From: Actinophytocola sp044466355
GTDB taxonomy: Bacteria; Actinomycetota; Actinomycetes; Mycobacteriales; Pseudonocardiaceae
Assembly (NCBI RefSeq): GCF_044466355.1
Contig: NZ_JBITMQ010000015.1
Span: forward strand, 124,001-188,000
DNA length: 64,000 bases
Direction: 5' to 3'
Positions within the stretch are counted from its first letter, which is position 1; each line of letters starts with the position of its first letter. The position numbers were made by a program, and so were the translations under genes. Of this stretch, positions 24,992 to 34,333 are shown in pieces. The notes beneath the pieces are model-generated. The model did not search any database. It was not told the DNA's origin and saw only the letters and a program-made list of their open reading frames with translations.

Positions 24992-26266
24992 TTGAGCATC
25001 GAGGCCGAGCTGCGCGAGGAGTTCGACCGGTGGGAGCGCCAGGAGAGCGCGGCCGTCAACGCCCTCCCCTACATCCTGCTGGCGGTCAGCATCCTGTTCG
25101 CGTTGCTGCAGCCGATCGTGGGCCTGCCGCCGGTGAGCTACCCGGTGATGTTCGGCCTCGCCGCCGCGGTCGTGCTGTGGCTGCTCTGGTTCCACACGCT
25201 CCACCCGGAGTGGCAGAAGAACAGCAGGCTGATGGGCCTGTACTTCGCAGGCTGGGTCGCGCTCGCCACCGGTCTCGTGACGCTCTCGCCGTTGTTCGGC
25301 TTCTTCACCTTCGTCGGCTACATCCACTCGTTCGCCTACCTGAAAGGTCGCTGGCGCTACGTGGGTGTCGCCACGACCGCGCCGATCGCGGCGGTGTCGT
25401 ACATCGGCGGGGTGCAGAACATCGACGCCGACTCCTGGTGGGCGTGGGCGGGCATCAGCCTGATCACCATGACGCTGGCCGGGGCGTTCTCGTTCTTCGG
25501 CGACATGACCGACCAGCGCAACCGGAAGCAGAAGGAGGCGCTCGCCGAGCTGCACGAGGCCAACGTGAAGCTCGAGGCGGCACTGGAGGAGAACGCGGGC
25601 CTGCACGCCCAGCTGCTGGTGCAGGCCCGCGAGGCGGGGGTGCAGGACGAGCGGCAGCGGATGGCGCGGGAGATCCACGACACGCTCGCGCAGGGGCTCG
25701 CCGGCATCCTCGCCCAGCTGCAGGCGGCCGAGCAGGTGCCGGAACAGTGGCGGCGGCACGTCACGACCGCGATGAACCTGGCGCGTGAGACGCTCACCGA
25801 GGCACGCAGGACGGTGCACGCGGTCGAGCCGTCCGTGCTGGCCGAGTCCCGCCTTCCGGACGCGCTCAGCGACGTGACCAGGCGGTGGGCGGAGGTCAAC
25901 GACATCGACGCGGTGCTGACCACGACCGGTGACGCCCGCCCCATGCACACCGACGTCGAGGTGGCCCTGCTGCGGACCGCGCAGGAGGCGCTCGCGAACG
26001 TGGCGAAGCACGCGAAGGCCAGCCGTGTCGGCCTGACACTGTCCTACATGGAGGATCTGGTGACCCTCGACGTGCGCGACGACGGCGTCGGTTTCGAACC
26101 GGCCGCGAAGCGCGTCAACGGTTCCACGAGCGGGGGCTTCGGGCTGGCCGGCATGCGGCAGCGGGTGCAGCGGCTCGCGGGCAGGCTGGAGATCGAGTCC
26201 GAACCGGGTGGCGGGACCGCGATCTCGGCGTCCGTGCCCGCCATCCCGGCCGGAGGTGCCGAGTGA
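24992..26266 (+). CDS. Sensor histidine kinase (HisKA_3 type)
   Basis: A 424-residue kinase with about six N-terminal membrane helices, a coiled coil, the dimerisation-phosphoacceptor box RMAREIHDTLAQGLAGILAQ and a C-terminal ATPase lid (LDVRDDGVGFEP, GFGLAGMRQRVQRLAGRLEI). It uses a TTG start 4 bp after the permease stop. Membrane-embedded sensors of this kind often detect envelope damage by substrates of the adjacent exporter; this is inference. It overlaps the regulator by 4 bp. Confidence 0.9.
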   Translation: MSIEAELREEFDRWERQESAAVNALPYILLAVSILFALLQPIVGLPPVSYPVMFGLAAAVVLWLLWFHTLHPEWQKNSRLMGLYFAGWVALATGLVTLSPLFGFFTFVGYIHSFAYLKGRWRYVGVATTAPIAAVSYIGGVQNIDADSWWAWAGISLITMTLAGAFSFFGDMTDQRNRKQKEALAELHEANVKLEAALEENAGLHAQLLVQAREAGVQDERQRMAREIHDTLAQGLAGILAQLQAAEQVPEQWRRHVTTAMNLARETLTEARRTVHAVEPSVLAESRLPDALSDVTRRWAEVNDIDAVLTTTGDARPMHTDVEVALLRTAQEALANVAKHAKASRVGLTLSYMEDLVTLDVRDDGVGFEPAAKRVNGSTSGGFGLAGMRQRVQRLAGRLEIESEPGGGTAISASVPAIPAGGAE

Positions 26267-26892
26267 TCTCGCTGCTCATCGTCGACGACCACCCCGTCGT
26301 GCGGGACGGGCTGCGCGGCATGTTCACCGCCGACCCCCGCTTCGAGGTGCTGGCCGAGGCCGGGGACGGTGCGGAGGCCATCGCGGCGGCCGAGAAGCTG
26401 CGGCCTGACGTGGTGCTCATGGACCTGCGGATGCCGCGCACCGACGGGGTCACCGCGATCAAGGAGCTGGCCAAGCGGGGTGTGCCGTCGCGCGTGCTCG
26501 TGCTCACCACGTACGACACCGACAGCGACGTCCTGCCCGCGATCGAGGCGGGTGCCACCGGCTACCTGCTCAAGGACGCGCCGCGAGAGGAGCTGTTCCG
26601 CGCCGTCGAGGCCGCGGCGCAGGGGCAGGCGGTGCTCTCCCCCTCGGTCGCGACCAGGTTGATGGGGCAGATGCGCCAGCCCGCGTCCGAACCGCTGTCG
26701 CAGCGTGAGCTGGAGGTCCTGGAGCTGATCGCCCGCGGGTCGACGAACCGCGAGGCAGCCAGACAGCTGTTCATCAGCGAAGCAACCGTGAAGACGCACC
26801 TGCTCCACGTGTATGCGAAGCTGGGGGTCAACGACCGGGCGGCCGCCGTGGCGACCGCGTTCTCCCGTGGTTATCTGACTGCGGAGCGTTGA
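26263..26892 (+). CDS. LuxR-type response regulator
   Basis: A 209-residue regulator with a receiver domain (LLIVDDHPVVRDGLRGMFTA, phospho-acceptor Asp in VVLMDLRMPRTDG) and a LuxR/NarL helix-turn-helix (LSQRELEVLELIARGSTNRE followed by AARQLFISEATVKTHL). It starts with GTG inside the kinase stop (GTGA). It is the expected partner of the upstream kinase and likely controls the exporter operon. Confidence 0.93.
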   Translation: MISLLIVDDHPVVRDGLRGMFTADPRFEVLAEAGDGAEAIAAAEKLRPDVVLMDLRMPRTDGVTAIKELAKRGVPSRVLVLTTYDTDSDVLPAIEAGATGYLLKDAPREELFRAVEAAAQGQAVLSPSVATRLMGQMRQPASEPLSQRELEVLELIARGSTNREAARQLFISEATVKTHLLHVYAKLGVNDRAAAVATAFSRGYLTAER

Positions 26893-26986
26893 ATTGCCCG
26901 CATTTTCAGAATACTTACAAATTGCGCAATAAATCGCACCTGTCACCATTATGGCGTGAATGCGTTTCGGCCTATAGATTGAACAG
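26893..26986 (+). promoter_or_regulatory. AT-rich promoter/leader region of moaA
   Basis: A 94-bp stretch that is clearly AT-richer than the genome, including TTTTCAGAATACTTACAAAT, GCGCAATAAATCGC and CTATAGATTGAACAGG just before the GTG. It probably holds the moaA promoter. I do not see a molybdenum-cofactor riboswitch fold in it. Confidence 0.5.
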
Positions 26987-28027
26987 GTGTCCGAACGTAA
27001 CGACGCGGGGCTGGTGCTCGACACCTACCGCCGCCCGCTGCGCAACCTGCGGATCTCCGTCACCGACCGGTGCAACCTGCGGTGCCGGTACTGCATGCCG
27101 GAAGCCGAGTACACCTGGCTGCCCCGGCGTGACCTGCTGACGTTCGAGGAGATCTCGACGCTGGTCGACGTGTTCATGGACCTGGGTGTGAACAAGGTCC
27201 GGCTGACCGGCGGCGAGCCGCTGCTGCGCCGCGACGTGGCCTCGCTCGTGTCGATGCTCTCGGCCAAGCCGCTGCGTGACCTCGCGATGACCACCAACGG
27301 TGTGTTGCTGGCCGGACACGTGGAGGAGCTGAAGAAGGCGGGCCTGAACCGGATCACCGTCAGCCTGGACACCCTGCACGCCGACCGGTCCAAGACGCTG
27401 TCGCAACGCGCCACGCACCCGTCGGTGCTGAAGGGCATCGCGTCGATCGCGCCCGCGGGCTTCACCGACACCAAGATCGACACGGTGGCGCTGAACGGGA
27501 TCAACGACGACGAGCTGGTCGACCTGATCGAGTTCGGGAGGACCGTGCCCGCCGAGGTGCGGTTCATCGAGTACATGGACGTCGGCGGGGCCACCTCGTG
27601 GTCGCCGGACCTGGTGCTGTCGCGGGCGGAGATGCTCACGCGGTTGGCCGCGCACTACGGGCCGATCACGCCGCTGCGCAACCACGACGCGGCGCCCGCG
27701 GACCGGTTCGCGCTGCCGGACGGGACGACGTTCGGCATCGTGTCGTCGACGACCAAGCCGTTCTGCGCGACGTGCGACCGGAGCAGGCTCACGGCGGACG
27801 GCCTGTGGTACCTGTGCCTGTACGCGATGGAGGGCGTGAACCTGCGCGACCCGCTGCGCGACGGCGCGTCGAAGGCCGAGCTGTCGACGATCATCACGGA
27901 CGCGTGGACGGCCAGAACCGACCGCGGCGCCGTGGACCGGCTCGCGCAACGCGACCGGACGCCGTTCATCCCGCTGACCGCGCTGAAGAACGACCCCCAC
28001 CTGGAAATGCACACCCGCGGCGGCTGA
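26987..28027 (+). CDS. moaA: GTP 3',8-cyclase (molybdenum cofactor biosynthesis)
   Basis: A 346-residue radical-SAM enzyme that with MoaC turns GTP into cyclic pyranopterin monophosphate. The N-terminal cluster motif is CNLRCRYC (C-x3-C-x2-C), the C-terminal cluster motif is CATCDRSRLTADGLWYLC, and the protein ends in the catalytic GG tail (TRGG). It starts with GTG at 26987. No other moa gene is adjacent; a perfect hairpin just downstream terminates it. Confidence 0.97.
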   Translation: MSERNDAGLVLDTYRRPLRNLRISVTDRCNLRCRYCMPEAEYTWLPRRDLLTFEEISTLVDVFMDLGVNKVRLTGGEPLLRRDVASLVSMLSAKPLRDLAMTTNGVLLAGHVEELKKAGLNRITVSLDTLHADRSKTLSQRATHPSVLKGIASIAPAGFTDTKIDTVALNGINDDELVDLIEFGRTVPAEVRFIEYMDVGGATSWSPDLVLSRAEMLTRLAAHYGPITPLRNHDAAPADRFALPDGTTFGIVSSTTKPFCATCDRSRLTADGLWYLCLYAMEGVNLRDPLRDGASKAELSTIITDAWTARTDRGAVDRLAQRDRTPFIPLTALKNDPHLEMHTRGG

Positions 28028-28032
28028 CGTGC

Positions 28033-28051
28033 GCTGAAGGACCCCTTCAGC
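28033..28051. terminator. Bidirectional hairpin between moaA and coaE
   Basis: Perfect 8-bp arms GCTGAAGG and CCTTCAGC with a 3-nt loop, located 6 bp past the moaA stop and 19 bp from the end of convergent coaE. A degenerate relative of the same element lies at about 428-447, downstream of the MerR-like gene. Confidence 0.75.
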
Positions 28052-28069
28052 ACCACCGACACACCGAAG

Positions 28070-29266
28070 TCAGTGCGACGGGTGCCAGCCGGTGCGGGAC
28101 GCCCACTCCTCCGCGCGCGGGCCCGCCGCGTCGAACCAGGACTCCTTGGCCACGGCGTAGTTCTCCGTGTCGTCGTCGCCCGCGAAGCGTTCGGCGAGTT
28201 CCTTCTTGGTCGCCTGGTACGCGTCGCGCTCGTCGGGGTTGGCGCGCAGCCAGTCCGGGAACAGCAGCGCGTACCGCCACCCGGGGCCGCCCTCGACGCG
28301 GATGTGCACGTTCGCGGGACGCCCCGGGTCCGCGCTGCCGTGGTAGCGCTTGCGCCACTGCTCCGGGTCCGGGGCGTACGGCTTCGGGTTGTCGCGGTCG
28401 ATCGTGGGGTGCTTCGGGAAGCCCGCGGTGGCGAGCTGGTCGGCCATCGCGTCCGCGTCGGCGAGCGAGGCGACGGTGACCTGCAGGTCGATGACGTCCT
28501 TGGCCGGCAGCCCGGGCACCGACGTGGAGCCGATGTGGTCGACACGCCGCGCCAGGTGGCCCGCGGCCATCGCGATGCGCTCGCGCAGGCGCGTCGCCTG
28601 CGCCGGCCACGTCGGGTCGGGTTCGACGATGCGCGGGGTGCCGTACCGGGCACGGCGGCGCAGGCGGACGTTGGCCTCGTAGCGGACCAGTCGGTCGGCC
28701 CACAGCGCGTCGACGACGGCCAGCACCTCGTCGGGGCTGCCGCCGTTGTCGAGCCACACGTCGGCGGCCGCACGCCGCGCCTCCTCGGTGGCCTGTGCCG
28801 TGATGCGCGCGCGGGCGTCCTGCTCGCTCATGCCGCGGTCGCGGACGACGCGGTGCACCCGTTCTTCCTCCGGCGCGTCGACCACCAGCACCAGGTGGTA
28901 GGCGGGGCCGAGGTGGTTCTCCACGAGCAGCGGAACGTCGTGGACGACGATCCCGTCCTCGGGCGCGGCGGCCATCAGCTCGGCGGTCCGCGCACCGATC
29001 CTCGGGTGGACGATGCCGTTGAGGGTGGCGCGGGCGGCCTCGTCGGTGAACACGCGTCGCGCGAGCCGCGCCCGGTCGAGGGCGCCGTCGCTGATCACGT
29101 CGTCGCCGAACGCCGCCCGGATCTCGGCCAGCCCGTCGGTGCCGGGCTCGACGACCTCGCGGGCGATCCTGTCGGCGTCGATCACGACGGCGCCGTGCTC
29201 GGCGAGTCGCCGGGCCACGGTGGACTTGCCGGAGCCGATCCCGCCGGTGAGGCCTACGCGCAGCAT
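28070..29266 (-). CDS. coaE: Dephospho-CoA kinase fused to GrpB/UPF0157 domain
   Basis: A 398-residue two-domain protein. Residues 1 to about 200 are dephospho-CoA kinase, the last step of CoA synthesis, with P-loop GLTGGIGSGKST and VVHDVPLLVENHLG. The rest is a GrpB/UPF0157 nucleotidyltransferase-like domain (VDHIGSTSVPGLPAKDVIDL, later AYQATKKELAERFAGDDDTE). The fusion is characteristic of mycobacteria and relatives; the role of the GrpB part is not established. It lies between moaA and a lipoprotein gene, near rpsA, as in related genomes. Confidence 0.93.
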   Translation of the reverse strand: MLRVGLTGGIGSGKSTVARRLAEHGAVVIDADRIAREVVEPGTDGLAEIRAAFGDDVISDGALDRARLARRVFTDEAARATLNGIVHPRIGARTAELMAAAPEDGIVVHDVPLLVENHLGPAYHLVLVVDAPEEERVHRVVRDRGMSEQDARARITAQATEEARRAAADVWLDNGGSPDEVLAVVDALWADRLVRYEANVRLRRRARYGTPRIVEPDPTWPAQATRLRERIAMAAGHLARRVDHIGSTSVPGLPAKDVIDLQVTVASLADADAMADQLATAGFPKHPTIDRDNPKPYAPDPEQWRKRYHGSADPGRPANVHIRVEGGPGWRYALLFPDWLRANPDERDAYQATKKELAERFAGDDDTENYAVAKESWFDAAGPRAEEWASRTGWHPSH

Positions 29267-29285
29267 GCGGGCATTCTGGCAGGCG

Positions 29286-29867
29286 TCACCGCGGGGTCAG
29301 TGCGTGGTCGGCGACCTGACCGAGCAGCATGCCGGCGTGGTCCTCGCGGACCAGCACGGGGATGACCTGCACGACGACCGTGACCCGCCCCCGCCCGGCG
29401 ACGAGCATCCAGTTGTCGTCCCTGATCAGCACCCCGCGGTCCGCGCCGACCTTGACGTCGCTGACCGTGGCACCGGCTTCCCGTTCCTCGGCGATGGTGG
29501 TGGTGAGCCGTTTGCGGGCGGCCTGCTCGTTGACGTAGCTCGCGAGCCCGACCCAGACCTTGGCCTTGGCGAGCGGCTGCCGAGATGGGACCCCGTAGTA
29601 GCAGTCGATGCGCGCCGTGCGGCCGATGTTGTCCTGCGGCACCCCGATGACCGGCTGCACGGTGCCGGTGACCAGGTTGTTCAGGTCGCGGGTCAGCTCG
29701 TCGAGGGTGGCGACGTCCCCGCAGTCGTCGGGCACGGTCCGCTCGGCGCCGACGTTCGCGGGCGCGGTGCTGAACACGGGCACGGCGGGAGCGTTGCTCG
29801 GCGGCGCGCCCTGGGCACACCCGCCGAACGCGAGCACCGCTCCGAGGACGACGAGCCGCACACGCAT
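29286..29867 (-). CDS. Putative lipoprotein
   Basis: A 193-residue protein with a basic N-terminus, hydrophobic stretch and lipobox LAFGGC, so it is exported and lipid-anchored. The mature part has a cysteine pair (DDCGDVATL and RIDCYYGVPS) that could form a disulfide, and LVTGTVQPVIGVPQDN. No family recognised. It ends about 20 bp before coaE in the same direction. Confidence 0.75.
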   Translation of the reverse strand: MRVRLVVLGAVLAFGGCAQGAPPSNAPAVPVFSTAPANVGAERTVPDDCGDVATLDELTRDLNNLVTGTVQPVIGVPQDNIGRTARIDCYYGVPSRQPLAKAKVWVGLASYVNEQAARKRLTTTIAEEREAGATVSDVKVGADRGVLIRDDNWMLVAGRGRVTVVVQVIPVLVREDHAGMLLGQVADHALTPR

Positions 29868-30144
29868 CGGTCCACGGTAAGCGACGCACAGGTGCGGGCG
29901 GATAACGAAATGACCGGGCTTGGCCGCCGGCCCCCTCGAACCACGCTACCGGAGGCCACCGACGGTTTTCGGCGACGGCGGGCCGGTGGTGGACAGCCGG
30001 GTGGGCTGTGGACAGGTGCGCGCTGACCAGCGGGAACTGTCGGTGGTCGGGTCTAGGCTGGCTACCGGGGGCCGGAGGCCATCCCTCCCAGGGAGCGGTC
30101 CGGCGAAGCTGCCACGCCGCCGCCGAGCCGGCCCGGACATGCGA
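29868..30144. other. Intergenic stretch without recognised features
   Basis: About 280 bp between the lipoprotein start and the rpsA terminator. I see no reading frame with a plausible start and composition; it presumably holds the lipoprotein promoter. Confidence 0.5.
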
Positions 30145-30180
30145 AAGGCCCCACCGATCCCGCGGGATCGGTGGGGCCTT
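30145..30180 (-). terminator. Strong terminator downstream of rpsA
   Basis: Perfect stem GGCCCCACCGATCC / GGATCGGTGGGGCC around CGCG, flanked by AAA and TT so that it reads with a short T run in both directions. It lies 24 bp past the rpsA stop. Confidence 0.9.
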
Positions 30181-30203
30181 GTCAGCTGGCTAGGCGTTCA
30201 GGA

Positions 30204-31694
30204 TCAGACGCCGCCGGACAGCTTCTCGCGCAGGGCGGCCAGCTGCTCGTCGCTGGCCAGGGTGCCGCCGCTCTTCTGCTTGTCGGAACCGGCGGAGGAG
30301 TACTCGCGCTCGGTGCCCTCCTCGGCGCCGCCCTCGGCCTCGGCGGCAGCGTCGGCCTCGGCGGCCTTCTTGACCTGGGCCATGTGCTGCTCGTAGCGCG
30401 TGTGGGCCTCGGCGTACTGCCGCTCCCACTCCTCGCGCTGCTTGTCGAAGCCTTCCTGCCACTCCTGGGTGTCCGGGTCGAACCCCTCGGGGTAGATGTA
30501 GTTCCCCTCGTTGTCGTACTCGGCCGCCATGCCGTACTGGGTCGGGTCGAACTCGGTGTCCGGGGTGAAGCCCTCGTTCGCCTGCTTCAGGGACAGCGAG
30601 ATCCGGCGACGCTCCAGGTCGATGTCGATGACCTTGACCATGACGTCGTTGCCGACCTGCACGACCTGCTCCGGGATCTCCACGTGGCGCTCGGCCAGCT
30701 CGGAGATGTGGACCAGGCCCTCGATGCCCTCGTCGACGCGGACGAACGCACCGAACGGCACCAGCTTGGTGACCTTGCCCGGCACGATCTGGCCGATCGC
30801 GTGGGTGCGGGCGAACTGGCGCCACGGGTCTTCCTGGGTGGCCTTCAGCGACAGGGAGACGCGCTCGCGCTCCATGTCGACGTCGAGCACCTCGACCGTG
30901 ACCTCCTGGCCGACCTCGACGACCTCGGACGGGTGGTCGATGTGCTTCCAGGACAGCTCCGAGACGTGCACCAGACCGTCGACGCCGCCGAGGTCCACGA
31001 ACGCACCGAAGTTGACGATCGAGGAGACGACACCCTTGCGGACCTGGCCGCGCTGCAGCTGGTTGAGGAACTCGCTGCGCACCTCGGACTGGGTCTGCTC
31101 CAGCCAGGCACGGCGGGACAGGACCACGTTGTTGCGGTTCTTGTCCAGCTCGATGATCTTGGCTTCCAGCTCACGACCCACGTAGGGCTGGAGGTCGCGC
31201 ACCCGGCGCATCTCGACCAGCGACGCGGGGAGGAAGCCCCGGAGGCCGATGTCCAGGATGAGACCACCCTTGACGACCTCGATGACCGTGCCCTTGACCG
31301 GCTCGTCGCTCTCCTTGAGCGCCTCGATCGTGCCCCAGGCGCGCTCGTACTGAGCACGCTTCTTGGACAGGATCAGCCGGCCCTCCTTGTCCTCCTTCTG
31401 GAGAACCAGGGCCTCGACCTCGTCACCGACCTTGACGACCTCGTTGGGGTCGACGTCATGCTTGATCGACAACTCACGAGAGGGGATGACCCCTTCGGTC
31501 TTGTAGCCGATGTCGAGCAGGACCTCGTCCCGATCGACCTTAACGATGGTGCCCTCGACGATGTCCCCATCGTTGAAGTACTTGATGGTCTTGTCGATGG
31601 CGGCGAGGAAGTCCTCACCCGTCCCGACGTCGTTGATGGCGACCTGCTGCTTCGGCGCGGTGTCAGCCGGGACGATGGTGGTGTCGGTGGACAT
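30204..31694 (-). CDS. rpsA: 30S ribosomal protein S1
   Basis: A 496-residue protein with four S1 RNA-binding repeats, the clearest being GVVSSIVNFGAFVDLGGVDG and GKVTKLVPFGAFVRVDEGIE, each followed by GLVH-type turns and ERxRVSLS-type ends. The acidic C-terminal tail is typical of actinobacterial S1. It binds mRNA at the ribosome platform and aids initiation on structured leaders. A 264-bp leader upstream and a perfect terminator downstream make it a monocistronic unit. Confidence 0.98.
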   Translation of the reverse strand: MSTDTTIVPADTAPKQQVAINDVGTGEDFLAAIDKTIKYFNDGDIVEGTIVKVDRDEVLLDIGYKTEGVIPSRELSIKHDVDPNEVVKVGDEVEALVLQKEDKEGRLILSKKRAQYERAWGTIEALKESDEPVKGTVIEVVKGGLILDIGLRGFLPASLVEMRRVRDLQPYVGRELEAKIIELDKNRNNVVLSRRAWLEQTQSEVRSEFLNQLQRGQVRKGVVSSIVNFGAFVDLGGVDGLVHVSELSWKHIDHPSEVVEVGQEVTVEVLDVDMERERVSLSLKATQEDPWRQFARTHAIGQIVPGKVTKLVPFGAFVRVDEGIEGLVHISELAERHVEIPEQVVQVGNDVMVKVIDIDLERRRISLSLKQANEGFTPDTEFDPTQYGMAAEYDNEGNYIYPEGFDPDTQEWQEGFDKQREEWERQYAEAHTRYEQHMAQVKKAAEADAAAEAEGGAEEGTEREYSSAGSDKQKSGGTLASDEQLAALREKLSGGV

Positions 31695-31958
31695 TAGCTA
31701 GGAGGCTCCGGTACGGCTTGGTTGAGAGTTGGCGGATGGGATTTGCAGTTGTCGTGCGACAGCGGCATAGTGCCGTCGGCGACGAACCCCGAACCAACGA
31801 GACAACCACCGACAACGCCGCGCGACCGGATCTGATTCCCGAGTTGAACAGACGGCAGCACGAAACCACTGCGCGGAGGTATCCTACGCGGCCGTGCGTA
31901 GACCGGGCAAACCTGGTCCTAGGGGATTACTCGCGCGGGGCGCACCGAGGGGGATTGG

Positions 31959-32843
31959 ATGTCGACGCTGGAAGCTGGCGCCAGCATGCCGCAAGAAGGC
32001 GACAACCCGGGAACACCGCCGCAGCGGACCGCCGAGCGCCTGCTCGGGACGGTCGGCAGCGAGCGGCGCTGGGCGGGTTCCGCCGAGTCCGTGGCGGCCA
32101 ACAGCGCCTGGTGGGACGCCGACGCCGACGACTACCACGTCGAGCACGGCGAGTTCCTGGGCGTCGCCGACTTCGTGTGGTGCCCGGAGGCGCTGCGTGA
32201 GAAGGACGCGCGCCTGCTCGGCGACGTGGCGGGCCGCGACGTGCTCGAGGTCGGCTGCGGGTCCGCGCCGTGCGCGCGCTGGCTCGCCGCGCAGGGCGCC
32301 AACGTCACCGCGTTCGACCTGTCCGCGGGCATGCTGCGGTACGCGGCCGCCGCCAACGAGGCCACCGGCATCGACGTGCCGCTGGTCCGGGCCAACGCGG
32401 AGAGCATGCCGTTCGCGAGCGGCTCGTTCGACGTCGCGTGCTCGGCGTTCGGGGCGGTGCCGTTCGTCGCCGACCTGCCCGGCACGTTCCGCGAGGTCGC
32501 GCGCGTGCTGCGGCCCGGCGGCTCGTGGGTCTTCGCGGTCACTCACCCGATGCGGTGGATCTTCCCGGACGACCCGGGGCCGAACGGCCTGCGGGTGACC
32601 GGCTCCTACTTCGACCGCACGCCGTACGTCGAGGTCGACGCCGACGGCGGCGCCACCTACGTCGAGTACCACCGCACGCTCGGCGACTTCGTGCGCGCGC
32701 TGAGCTGGGCCGGGCTGACGCTGGTCGACCTGGTCGAGCCGGAGTGGCCGGACGACCTCACGCAGGTGTGGGGGCAGTGGAGCCCGCTGCGCGGCGAGCT
32801 GTTCCCCGGCACGGCGATCTTCCTGACCCGGCGCGCGGCGTGA
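31959..32843 (+). CDS. Class I SAM-dependent methyltransferase
   Basis: A 294-residue protein with motif I VLEVGCGSAPCARWLAAQGA, acidic DLSAGMLRYA, FDVACSAFGAVPFVADL and VLRPGGSWVFAVTHPMRW. The genomic position beside rpsA is conserved in actinobacteria; the substrate is unknown. ATG at 31959 is preceded by a GAGGGGGA-type ribosome site. It overlaps the following acetyltransferase gene by 4 bp (GTGA), so the two are cotranslated. Confidence 0.85.
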   Translation: MSTLEAGASMPQEGDNPGTPPQRTAERLLGTVGSERRWAGSAESVAANSAWWDADADDYHVEHGEFLGVADFVWCPEALREKDARLLGDVAGRDVLEVGCGSAPCARWLAAQGANVTAFDLSAGMLRYAAAANEATGIDVPLVRANAESMPFASGSFDVACSAFGAVPFVADLPGTFREVARVLRPGGSWVFAVTHPMRWIFPDDPGPNGLRVTGSYFDRTPYVEVDADGGATYVEYHRTLGDFVRALSWAGLTLVDLVEPEWPDDLTQVWGQWSPLRGELFPGTAIFLTRRAA

Positions 32844-33775
32844 GGGTCGCGGGCACCCTGCTCGACGCACAGACCACCCGGTTCGAGCGGCTCGACCCGA
32901 TGCTGCCGCCGGCCGCTCCCCCGCCGGACGGGCACGTGCTGACCGCCGCGCTGTCCGCCGGTGACCGGGTGGCGGGCGTGCTCACGCACGGCGAGTTCGA
33001 GCCCGGCAGCGCCACCACGCTGTGGTCGGCACTGGAGCTGTGGGAGCTGCACCCGCTGGTCGGCGCGGCGGGCGGCGCGGGCATGGAGGCACTGCTGCGG
33101 GAGTGGGCGCAGCTGCTCGCGCGCAACACGACCGGCGCGGACTCCGCGTGCCTGGTGACGTGGCCGAGCCGGGACGCGGAGGCGACCAGGGCGCTGCTCG
33201 CGCACGGTTTCACGCCGCTCACGAGCCTCGCGGTGCGACCGGTCCGGGCGGGCGGCGCGGTGCGGCGGGCACCGCAGGCCGGGGTGACGGTCCGCCCCGC
33301 GACCTCGGCCGACGTCGAGACGGTGCTGGCGCTGGAGCTGGCAGAGCTGAGGTACTCGGCGCTGGTCGGTGCCGCGGTGCTGCGACCGGACGCGGAGCGG
33401 ATCAAGCGCGCGACCGTGGTCCGGCACTTCGAGCAGGGCGACCCGATGTGGCTCGCGGAGCGCGACGGGGTCGCCGTGGGGCTCGCGCACTGCAGGCTCA
33501 TGGACGTGGTCGCGGACTCGCTGATCGCCACCCGGCTGCGGCCCGGGCGCTGGGGCTACGTGAACTGCGTGTCCGTGGTGGACGGGGCACGCGGTTCCGG
33601 TGTCGGCAGCGAGCTGATGGCCGTCGCGCACCACGAGCTGCACCGCCGCGGCGCGAGCGGCACGTTCCTGTACTTCAACCCGCCCAACCCGCTGGCCTCG
33701 GTGTTCTGGGCCCGGCAGGGCTACCGGCCGCTGTGGACGAACTGGGAGCTGCGCCCGGCGTCGGCACTGCGCTGA
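32840..33775 (+). CDS. GNAT-family N-acetyltransferase
   Basis: A 311-residue protein. The C-terminal half is a GNAT domain (VTVRPATSADVETVLALELA, the acetyl-CoA loop VDGARGSGVGSELMAVAHHE and FYFNPPNPLASVFWARQGYR-like end). The N-terminal half (LWELHPLVGAAGGAGMEALL) may be a degenerate second GNAT repeat. It starts with GTG in the stop of the methyltransferase gene. The substrate is unknown. Confidence 0.82.
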   Translation: MRVAGTLLDAQTTRFERLDPMLPPAAPPPDGHVLTAALSAGDRVAGVLTHGEFEPGSATTLWSALELWELHPLVGAAGGAGMEALLREWAQLLARNTTGADSACLVTWPSRDAEATRALLAHGFTPLTSLAVRPVRAGGAVRRAPQAGVTVRPATSADVETVLALELAELRYSALVGAAVLRPDAERIKRATVVRHFEQGDPMWLAERDGVAVGLAHCRLMDVVADSLIATRLRPGRWGYVNCVSVVDGARGSGVGSELMAVAHHELHRRGASGTFLYFNPPNPLASVFWARQGYRPLWTNWELRPASALR

Positions 33776-33841
33776 GACCGTCGGGAACCTGGTGCGCCGG
33801 TCGTGCCTCTTGCACGGTGAGAACGGAGCATTGGGGGCGCG

Positions 33842-34333
33842 ATGGCCGACGAGACGTGGTTCGCGCAGCTGTACCAGGGGTCCTACCGGCGCCTGGTGCT
33901 GACCGCGTACGGCATGACGGGTGACCTCGGCACCGCCGAGGAGATCACCCAGGACGCGTTCGCGATCGCCTACGGCAGGCGCGGCAGGGTGTCGCGCACG
34001 GACAGCCCGGAGGCGTGGCTGCGGACCGTGGTGGTGAACCTCGCCCGCAGACGGTTCCGCCGCAAGGCGACCCTGGACCGGATCCTGCGCAGGCACCAGG
34101 CCGAGCCGCCACCCGACGTGAAACCTCCCGACGAGCACCTCGACCTGCACGAGGCGATCAAGGGCCTCGTGCCCGAGTACCGGGCGGTCGTGGTGCTGCA
34201 CTACCTGGCCGACCTGCCCGTGGACGAGGTCGCCGCGGTGCTCGACGCGCCGGTCGGCACGGTGAAGTCGCGGCTGTCGCGCGCCCGCGCCGTGCTGGCC
34301 GAACGCCTGCACACGGAGGTGGACCATGTCTGA
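33842..34333 (+). CDS. SigE-family ECF sigma factor
   Basis: A 163-residue sigma factor with region 2 (YRRLVLTAYGMTGDLGTAEE, ITQDAFAIAYGR) and region 4 (LVPEYRAVVVLHYLADLPVD, then VGTVKSRLSRARAVLAERLH). It lacks region 3 as expected. It overlaps by 8 bp with the anti-sigma-like membrane protein gene, the usual arrangement for an ECF pair. The signal is unknown but probably extracytoplasmic, given the partner. Confidence 0.92.
   Translation: MADETWFAQLYQGSYRRLVLTAYGMTGDLGTAEEITQDAFAIAYGRRGRVSRTDSPEAWLRTVVVNLARRRFRRKATLDRILRRHQAEPPPDVKPPDEHLDLHEAIKGLVPEYRAVVVLHYLADLPVDEVAAVLDAPVGTVKSRLSRARAVLAERLHTEVDHV

Noticed and set aside
31695..31958. A riboswitch or small RNA in the rpsA leader
   Set aside because: The leader has a few short inverted repeats but none match a known class; only a promoter is likely.
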